Below, one piece after another: positions 37,427 through 42,799 of a DNA stretch of 42,799 bases. The stretch's first letter is position 1. The number at the start of each line of letters is the position of its first letter. A model generated the notes under the pieces. The model saw only the letters and a list, made by a program, of their open reading frames with translations, was not told the DNA's origin and did no database searches. Made by a program: the position numbers and the translations under genes. The DNA is taken from assembly GCA_022760355.1 (NCBI GenBank), contig JALEGB010000036.1:1-42799 (forward strand). The letters run 5' to 3'. Source of the stretch: Neomegalonema sp. Lineage in GTDB: Bacteria > Pseudomonadota > Alphaproteobacteria > Rhodobacterales > Rhodobacteraceae.

Positions 37427-38404
37427 CTAACTACTCGCAAACATCGCTTCTTCTTCGCCGCGCAACATCCGGCACAATTCATCGAGATCCTCGAGGCTCC
37501 TATAGGAGATGCGAAGCTCGCCTCCGCGCTTGCCCTTCGAAACAATCGCGACCGGCATACGCAGCGCAGCGCTCAAATCTCCCTCCAAAAGGCGCGTATC
37601 CGCATCCTTGCGGTCGCTTTTTCCGCCACTCCGCGTGGCGACAGCCGGCGACGCTTGCTTTGCAGCCTGCTCAGCCTCACGCACGGACATGCCCTTCTGG
37701 ACGATTTTTCGCGCCAGCGTCTCCGGATCGGCGGCGCTGAGCGCCGCACGCGCGTGGCCAGCAGTTAGTTCGCCAGTCCGAACCATATCTTGCAAACTGC
37801 TTGGCATATTTACCAGCCGCAACGTATTGGCGATGTGGCTTCGGCTTTTGCCAACATTCTTCGCCAACATGTCTTGCGTGTATGCGTACCGGTCGATCAG
37901 CTGCTGATAGCCGAAAGCTTCTTCCATCGCATTGAGATCAGAGCGCTGAACGTTCTCGATAATTGCGACTTCAAGCGACTCGGTGTCATCCAATTCGCGA
38001 ATGACGACCGGCATCTCATGCAATTTTGCCCGTTGGGCCGCGCGCCAACGCCGCTCACCAGCTACAATCTCGTAGTGGCCAGGCCGATCTGGCGCGCTGC
38101 GCACCAGAATAGGCTGGATGACGCCGCGGGCGCGGATTGAATCCGCAAGTTCGTTCAGCTCCGAATCATCAAAATGGCGCCGTGGTTGCTCCGGATTAGG
38201 CTCGATCAGGTCGATCGAAATTCTCTGGACATCCCCAAGCGCAGCGCTTTTTTGCCCTGCTGCGGTCGACGGCGTTTCATCAACGTCAAAGTCGTTGAGA
38301 AGGTCCGACAGTCCCTTCCCAAGGCTCTTACGCTTTGGCGGAGTGGATGGCTGCTCTTCGGCTCGCTCATCACTCTCTTCAAAATCAAAGTTATCACTGC
38401 TCAT
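37427..38404 (-). CDS. parB: chromosome partitioning protein ParB
   Basis: CTP-dependent clamp that loads at parS and spreads, organising the origin region for segregation. The 325 residues start with an acidic tail, then KSLGKGLSDLL (26-36), the ParA-contacting region common to chromosomal ParB. The N-terminal CTPase box is GERRWRA (116-122) and ENVQRSDLN (150-158), followed by the parS-reading helix-turn-helix (about 177-199) and a C-terminal dimerisation domain ending LDELCRMLRG. GGAGAGAGG precedes the ATG. It follows parA with a 39-nt gap. Confidence 0.97.
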   Translation of the reverse strand: MSSDNFDFEESDERAEEQPSTPPKRKSLGKGLSDLLNDFDVDETPSTAAGQKSAALGDVQRISIDLIEPNPEQPRRHFDDSELNELADSIRARGVIQPILVRSAPDRPGHYEIVAGERRWRAAQRAKLHEMPVVIRELDDTESLEVAIIENVQRSDLNAMEEAFGYQQLIDRYAYTQDMLAKNVGKSRSHIANTLRLVNMPSSLQDMVRTGELTAGHARAALSAADPETLARKIVQKGMSVREAEQAAKQASPAVATRSGGKSDRKDADTRLLEGDLSAALRMPVAIVSKGKRGGELRISYRSLEDLDELCRMLRGEEEAMFASS

Positions 38405-38443
38405 TTTGCCTCTCTCCTTCAGCTTTCTGCGAAGCTGGCCTCT

Positions 38444-39304
38444 TTATGCTCCCACCGGATCTCTCTCTCTTGCGAGCACCTCAATCGCCAAATCTGCGTA
38501 GGCGATGGTGCCAGGATTGCTTCGATCGTAAATCAAGCCTGGCTGCCCGTGCGATGTCGCTTCGGAGATCTTTGCTGCACGTGGAACAATGGTTTTGTAG
38601 ACAAGGTCGCCCAGAACCTGATGCGCCTCCTCAGCAACGTCACCATGATATGCTTTGTTGCGTTTGTCGAACATCGTTAGCACGACGCCCTGCACGCCAA
38701 GCGACGTATTCAGGTTTTTTCGGATCCGCTGGATCGTATTGAGCAGCTGGCTCAAGCCTTCCAACGCAAAGAATTCGCATTGGAGCGGCACAAGAACGCC
38801 ATCTGCCGCAACCAGCGCATTGACTGTGAGAATGTTCAACGATGGCGGGCAGTCGATAAGCACATAATCGAAGCCGCCGACACCACTCGAGCTGTGTTCG
38901 CGCGCTTTCGCGAGCGCAGCTTTGAGTCGATGACGACCATCCGCCTCGTCAAGAAGCTCGCGGTCGGCGCCGCTCAGTTCTTTCTTTGCCGGAATAATCG
39001 CCAGATTAGCGACATGCGCCGTTGGAATGGCGGCGGCGGCAATTGTCGCCTGGCCAGTCAGTAGATCGTGGGTTGATAAGCTGCGGTTAGCGGCGTCGAC
39101 ACCAAGCCCCGTGCTCGCATTGCCCTGCGGATCGAGATCGATCACCAAGACTTTGCGACCCACTGACGCCATTGCGGTGCCGAGATTAATTGCGGTCGTC
39201 GTTTTACCGACCCCGCCTTTCTGATTAGCGATCGCAAATACGCGTCCGGCGCCACCGGGGCCGCCAGAAGCGGCCTGCGTCGCAAGTTCAGCTGGATTGG
39301 GCAC
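38444..39304 (-). CDS. parA: chromosome partitioning ATPase ParA
   Basis: Deviant Walker ATPase that pulls ParB-parS complexes apart over the nucleoid. 286 residues; the deviant Walker A is KGGVGKTTT (29-37), with VLVIDLDPQGNASTGLG and DYVLIDCPPSLNILTVNALVAADGVLVPLQCEFFALEGLSQLL, all standard. The GTG start at 39304 has AGGGG 8 nt upstream and overlaps the end of rsmG by 17 nt. A later start is possible because the first 20 residues are Gly/Ala-rich and not conserved. Confidence 0.97.
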   Translation of the reverse strand: MPNPAELATQAASGGPGGAGRVFAIANQKGGVGKTTTAINLGTAMASVGRKVLVIDLDPQGNASTGLGVDAANRSLSTHDLLTGQATIAAAAIPTAHVANLAIIPAKKELSGADRELLDEADGRHRLKAALAKAREHSSSGVGGFDYVLIDCPPSLNILTVNALVAADGVLVPLQCEFFALEGLSQLLNTIQRIRKNLNTSLGVQGVVLTMFDKRNKAYHGDVAEEAHQVLGDLVYKTIVPRAAKISEATSHGQPGLIYDRSNPGTIAYADLAIEVLARERDPVGA

Positions 39305-39947
39305 GTTGGAACCCCTGTATCAGCAAGATTGAACCCTCAAGCGATAGCGGGTGCTGCATCACTTGCGACGACATATGCCATTTTTTTTGGGCTTCCGTCA
39401 ATTCACCGTTGACAGACTTGCCCTTAAGAAGCGCCACCGTTCCGTTTTCGCTCACCATTGGCTCAATCAGCTCAAGAATTCGGCCCACAGGAGCCAATGC
39501 GCGGGCCGTTACCAGCGCAGCGCGCCTTCCGCTCGCGGCCACATCCTCGATCCGCTTTGGCTGAATCTCAGCGTGCAACCCCAGTGATCGCGTTGCCGTC
39601 GCCAGAAAAGCGGCCTTTCGCTGATCAGCCTCAATCATGCAAAGCTTTGCTCCGATCCCACGCTCTTCCGCAAGCAGCGCGAGAGGTATTGCAGGAAACC
39701 CCCCACCGGAGCCCACATCAATCCAGCTTTCACCCACAGGAATCAGCTCATGCATCCCCAGGCTATCCAGAACATGTCGAGACCAAATCCGCTCGCGGTC
39801 GGCGCGTGAAACCAGATTGATTGACTGGGTCCACTTCGCCAGAAGCTCGACGAACAACTGAAGCCGATCCATTGTTTCACGTGAAACACTCAACTCGGAC
39901 TGGATCAGGCGCCGCGCCCTGCCCTCCTGCTCGCCAGAAAAAGTCAA
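39288..39947 (-). CDS. rsmG: 16S rRNA (guanine(527)-N7)-methyltransferase
   Basis: SAM-dependent enzyme that makes m7G527 in 16S rRNA. The 219 residues contain LFVELLAKWTQSINLVSRAD, SRHVLDSLGM and the SAM-binding WIDVGSGGGFPAIPLAL. The start chosen is TTG at 39947, because a full AAGGAGG lies 9 nt upstream and the longer frame begins inside mnmG with an arginine-rich stretch. Residues 20-25 (SVSRET) are encoded by a perfect parS site (39873-39888), so this coding sequence also serves the segregation machinery. The gene begins 4 nt after the mnmG stop and overlaps parA. Confidence 0.95.
   Translation of the reverse strand: MTFSGEQEGRARRLIQSELSVSRETMDRLQLFVELLAKWTQSINLVSRADRERIWSRHVLDSLGMHELIPVGESWIDVGSGGGFPAIPLALLAEERGIGAKLCMIEADQRKAAFLATATRSLGLHAEIQPKRIEDVAASGRRAALVTARALAPVGRILELIEPMVSENGTVALLKGKSVNGELTEAQKKWHMSSQVMQHPLSLEGSILLIQGFQRAQSS
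39873..39888. promoter_or_regulatory. parS: parS site inside rsmG
   Basis: TGTTTCACGTGAAACA is a perfect 16-bp match to the chromosomal parS consensus bound by ParB. It lies in the rsmG coding sequence and sets its residues VSRET. Confidence 0.95.
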
Positions 39948-39951
39948 GGCG

Positions 39952-41835
39952 TCACACCTCCTTCTGCGGGGCGTCGGGCTCTTTGCGACGCGCATGCGGG
40001 GTCAACGCTGCGAGCGCCCCCGGCGTCATGCCATCGATCCGCCGCGCTTGCGCCAGGTCCGCCGGGCGAATTCGTTTAAGTTTTTCTTTTAGCTCATTTG
40101 AGAGCGATCCAAATTCGTCATAGTTTAGATCATCGGGAAGCCGGAAAGACGCTTCAGCAAGCATCACCTCAATTTCCTTCTTCTGCCGATCCAGATAGCC
40201 CGCATACAACGCATCAGCCTCAAGTCGGGCGCGATGTCTCTGGCTTACGGCCGCCAATTCGGGCGCCAAGCGGACCAGCACACTAAAATCGACCTCCGGA
40301 TACCCAAGAAAGTCGAGGTAGCTTCGACGAACGCCGTCTTTGTTCATCGCCACACCGACCGATTCGGCCTGGTGAGGCGTTACGGTGCGCTGACCAAGCT
40401 GCTCGCGCAAGGCGCCCAGCTCTTCAATCGATTTTTTGTACGCCGATCGACGCAGCTCGCCCACGATCCCGACCGCTTGCCCCCGATGAGTTAAGCGTTC
40501 GTCGGCGTTATCGGCCCTCAAGAGAAGTCGATATTCAGCTCGCGACGTGAACATTCGGTAAGGCTCCGTCACGCCACGGGTCGTAAGATCATCAATCAAC
40601 ACGCCGATATAGGCCTCGGACCGACTTAGGACAAAGGGCTCCCGTCCCGCCGCCGCCAGCGCAGCGTTCGCGCCCGCCATCAGACCGAGCGCCGCCGCCT
40701 CCTCATAGCCAGTTGTTCCGTTGATCTGACCAGCAAGATACAAGCCAGGCGCCCGCTTCACCTCCAATGACGTTTTGAGCTCGGTTGGATCAACGAAATC
40801 ATACTCGATTGCATAGCCGAATTGAGCGATTTCCACCGCTTCCAGCCCAGGAATGCTTCTAATAAAGGCCTCCTGCGACGTCGCTGGAAGCGACGTGGAA
40901 ATGCCATTTGGGTAGACAAGCGTGCCGCATCGCGTCTCGGGCTCCAGAAACACGTTGTGCGAGCTCCGATCCGCAAACCGCGTCACCTTATCCTCGATCG
41001 ACGGGCAATATCGCGGCCCAACACCGGAGATATTTCCGGAGTACATCGCCGACTGACCAATGTCAGCGCGGATGATTGCGTGGGTGTCTGGATTGGTTGC
41101 GGTGATCCAGCAGGAAACCTGCTCCTGGTCGACACGTTGAGTCAGATAGGAGAAGGGCTCCGGCTCAACATCGCCCTTCTGCTCTTCCAGACAATCATAA
41201 TTGATGCTTGAGCCGACGAGCCGCGCCGGCGTCCCCGTCTTCAAACGCCCGATTCGGAGCTGAAGGCCGCGAAGTTGATCGGCAAGCGAGACTGCCGACG
41301 GATCGCCGACGCGCCCACCATCCTCCTGCGCCTGACCAATATGCATAACCCCGCGAAGAAATGTGCCGGTTGTAAGCACAACCGCGCTGGCCGTGATCGC
41401 CCCCCGCCGCGCCGTCTCGACGCCGACAACCCGACCCTGAGCAAACCGAAGCGATCGAACCTCATCTTCAAGGACCGAGAGACCCGCCGCCGCCGCAAGC
41501 TCCGCCTGCATAAAGGAGCGATAGAGGTCGCGATCACACTGAGCGCGCGGTCCGCGAACCGCTGGTCCGCGGCTTCGGTTTAAGAGCCGAAACTGAATGC
41601 CAGCCGCATCGCTTGCCCGCGCAATCACGCCATCTAGCGCATCGACCTCACGCATGAGATGACCTTTACCCAGCCCACCCATCGCCGGGTTGCAAGACAT
41701 CTCTCCAATACGATCGAACCGATGGGTCACGAGAGCGACGCGAGCGCCAAGACGCCGAGCTGCATCCGCCGCCTCAACCCCAGCATGCCCGCCGCCAACG
41801 ACAATTACATCGTAGGAACTGCTCGACTCCACCAT
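39952..41835 (-). CDS. mnmG: tRNA uridine-5-carboxymethylaminomethyl modification enzyme MnmG (GidA)
   Basis: FAD enzyme that, with MnmE, builds the cmnm5 modification at U34 of several tRNAs. 627 residues with [16 protein letters not shown] at the N-terminus, [51 protein letters not shown] and the C-terminal MnmE-contacting domain beginning [29 protein letters not shown]. The frame stays open 33 codons upstream (through the parS site), but the ATG at 41835 with GAGG in position gives the family start. mnmG ends 4 nt before rsmG. Confidence 0.97.
   Translation of the reverse strand: MVESSSSYDVIVVGGGHAGVEAADAARRLGARVALVTHRFDRIGEMSCNPAMGGLGKGHLMREVDALDGVIARASDAAGIQFRLLNRSRGPAVRGPRAQCDRDLYRSFMQAELAAAAGLSVLEDEVRSLRFAQGRVVGVETARRGAITASAVVLTTGTFLRGVMHIGQAQEDGGRVGDPSAVSLADQLRGLQLRIGRLKTGTPARLVGSSINYDCLEEQKGDVEPEPFSYLTQRVDQEQVSCWITATNPDTHAIIRADIGQSAMYSGNISGVGPRYCPSIEDKVTRFADRSSHNVFLEPETRCGTLVYPNGISTSLPATSQEAFIRSIPGLEAVEIAQFGYAIEYDFVDPTELKTSLEVKRAPGLYLAGQINGTTGYEEAAALGLMAGANAALAAAGREPFVLSRSEAYIGVLIDDLTTRGVTEPYRMFTSRAEYRLLLRADNADERLTHRGQAVGIVGELRRSAYKKSIEELGALREQLGQRTVTPHQAESVGVAMNKDGVRRSYLDFLGYPEVDFSVLVRLAPELAAVSQRHRARLEADALYAGYLDRQKKEIEVMLAEASFRLPDDLNYDEFGSLSNELKEKLKRIRPADLAQARRIDGMTPGALAALTPHARRKEPDAPQKEV
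39957..39963 (-). promoter_or_regulatory. ribosome-binding site fixing the rsmG TTG start
   Basis: On the minus strand this is AAGGAGG, overlapping the last codons of mnmG and ending 9 nt before the TTG at 39947. It supports that start over the upstream extension. Confidence 0.65.
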
Positions 41836-41885
41836 TACCCGCCTCAAATGTCTCGTGTTTTCTTCGCCGCTCGGCGCTAAGCCTA

Positions 41886-41909
41886 ACAATGTTTCACGTG
41901 AAACATTGT
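41886..41909. promoter_or_regulatory. parS: parS site in the mnmE-mnmG gap, 24-bp palindrome
   Basis: The core TGTTTCACGTGAAACA (41890-41905) is a perfect parS, extended by 4 matching bases on each side (ACAA and TTGT) to a perfect 24-bp palindrome. It lies between the mnmE stop codon and the mnmG start. The two parS sites are about 2.0 kb apart. Confidence 0.95.
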
Positions 41910-41930
41910 CACTCGAATGGGCAATGCGCC

Positions 41931-42799
41931 TCATTTTCCGATGCAGAATCGACTGAACAGCGCATCTAATACATCCTCGTGATCGATCTGACCAACAAGT
42001 CGCTCAAGGGTTCCAGCTGCAAGCCGAAGTTCTTCGATAGCAGCCTCAACACCGTCCTGGCGCAGCAACCCCATCGCGCGATCAATTGCCAGCTTAGCGT
42101 CCTGAACCAGCCGCGCGCGGCGTTCGGACCCGGCAATTGGCGATATCACAGAACGAGCGCCAAAGCCGGCGGCGGCAAGCGCCGCATCGAACGCGCGCGC
42201 CGCCGATCCATCACGAGAGGAGACAACATAGCTCCGCGGGAACCGCTCCAAGGCGCCGCTGCCTGGCTCCGCAACATCCGCCTTTGTCCAGAATACAATG
42301 TCGGCCTCGGTCACGAGACTTAGCATCTCATCCGTTGGTTCGCCGGAATCATGGCTTATCACGAGGATACGGAGATCCGCCCTGGCGGCGACACGCTTGG
42401 CGCGCTCGACTCCCTCCGACTCGACCGCATCATCGGTCTCTCGCATACCAGCTGTATCAACGACTCGGATACGTAAACCGTTTAGGATGAGATCGCCGCT
42501 GACTGCGTCGCGCGTCGTTCCAGCACGACTGGAAACGATGGCGGCATCCTGCTCAAGGATCGCATTCAATAAACTCGACTTGCCTGCGTTGGGCCGCCCA
42601 ATCAACGCAACCGTAGGCGTTTGGACATCCAGGCTCGCCTGGCGCGCCGCCTCTGCGTGATGTCCCAAATCTGCGGCGAGGCGGGCGATGCGCCGACCCG
42701 CTTCATCTCGAATAGTCGCTTCGATACCCTCCTCCACGAAGTCGATCCCCGTTTCGAGCAAAGCGCATGCGCCAACAAGCTCGTTGCGCCATTGCTGGG
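41931..42799 (-). CDS. mnmE: tRNA modification GTPase MnmE (partial, 5' end outside window)
   Basis: C-terminal two thirds of the GTPase partner of MnmG. The visible 289 codons start within the helical domain ([24 protein letters not shown]). The G domain follows, with [14 protein letters not shown] (G1), the [13 protein letters not shown] switch (G2), [10 protein letters not shown] (G3) and WTKAD (G4). The protein ends in the catalytic CIGK motif (RFCIGK), whose cysteine is needed for tRNA modification. The N-terminal folate-binding domain lies beyond the right edge. It is the first gene here of the mnmE-mnmG-rsmG-parA-parB run. Confidence 0.97.
   Translation of the reverse strand, partial: QQWRNELVGACALLETGIDFVEEGIEATIRDEAGRRIARLAADLGHHAEAARQASLDVQTPTVALIGRPNAGKSSLLNAILEQDAAIVSSRAGTTRDAVSGDLILNGLRIRVVDTAGMRETDDAVESEGVERAKRVAARADLRILVISHDSGEPTDEMLSLVTEADIVFWTKADVAEPGSGALERFPRSYVVSSRDGSAARAFDAALAAAGFGARSVISPIAGSERRARLVQDAKLAIDRAMGLLRQDGVEAAIEELRLAAGTLERLVGQIDHEDVLDALFSRFCIGK

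Overview
This window is a GC-rich, gene-dense stretch of chromosome from an alphaproteobacterium. The right-hand block (mnmE, mnmG, rsmG, parA, parB, holA, lptE, leuS, with perfect parS sites) and the left-hand block (glnD, murJ, trpS; maeB and mutS) are conserved alphaproteobacterial neighbourhoods. A CenR/OtpR-type response regulator, a DUF3576 lipoprotein beside leuS and a Rhodobacter-type porin agree. I cannot fix the order from sequence reading alone; a Caulobacterales/Parvularculales-like lineage is a guess. No prophage, insertion sequence, CRISPR array, tRNA or rRNA gene was seen.

Layout. 0.1-6 kb: glnD-murJ-trpS, a minus-strand operon for nitrogen signalling, lipid II flipping and tRNA-Trp charging. 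6.1-7.4 kb: a periplasmic-binding-fold lipoprotein of the penicillin-binding-protein activator type, divergent from rsmI-yraN-alpha/beta hydrolase-comM and a stand-alone receiver protein (7.6-12.1 kb). 12.2-17.9 kb: maeB divergent from mutS, with a nucleoside 2-deoxyribosyltransferase 5 nt behind mutS. 18-21.5 kb: pyrD, trxB and a UbiH-family hydroxylase. 21.8-27 kb: ftsK, lolA and a TPR-sulfotransferase. 27-31 kb: exonuclease III and the CenR-like regulator on the minus strand, then ribA-YkuD on the plus strand, and yggS. 31.2-32.2 kb: a porin with a strong terminator. 32.5-37.4 kb: DUF3576 lipoprotein, leuS, lptE, holA. 37.4-42.8 kb: mnmE (cut by the window edge), mnmG, rsmG, parA and parB, all on the minus strand, with two parS sites.

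How it fits together. Several genes serve the envelope: murJ, the PBP activator-like lipoprotein, YkuD, lolA, lptE, the porin, the DUF3576 lipoprotein and the CenR-like regulator. A second group serves chromosome maintenance: mutS, xthA, comM, ftsK, holA and parABS.

No clear new multi-gene system was found. The less ordinary signals are non-coding: a 61-nt potential three-way-junction RNA after lolA, an inverted pair of DnaA-box-like sequences between the receiver gene and maeB, a perfect 24-bp parS-containing palindrome, an operator-like repeat before the porin, and folded leaders before rsmI and trxB. All structures were found by eye, without folding software or database searches.
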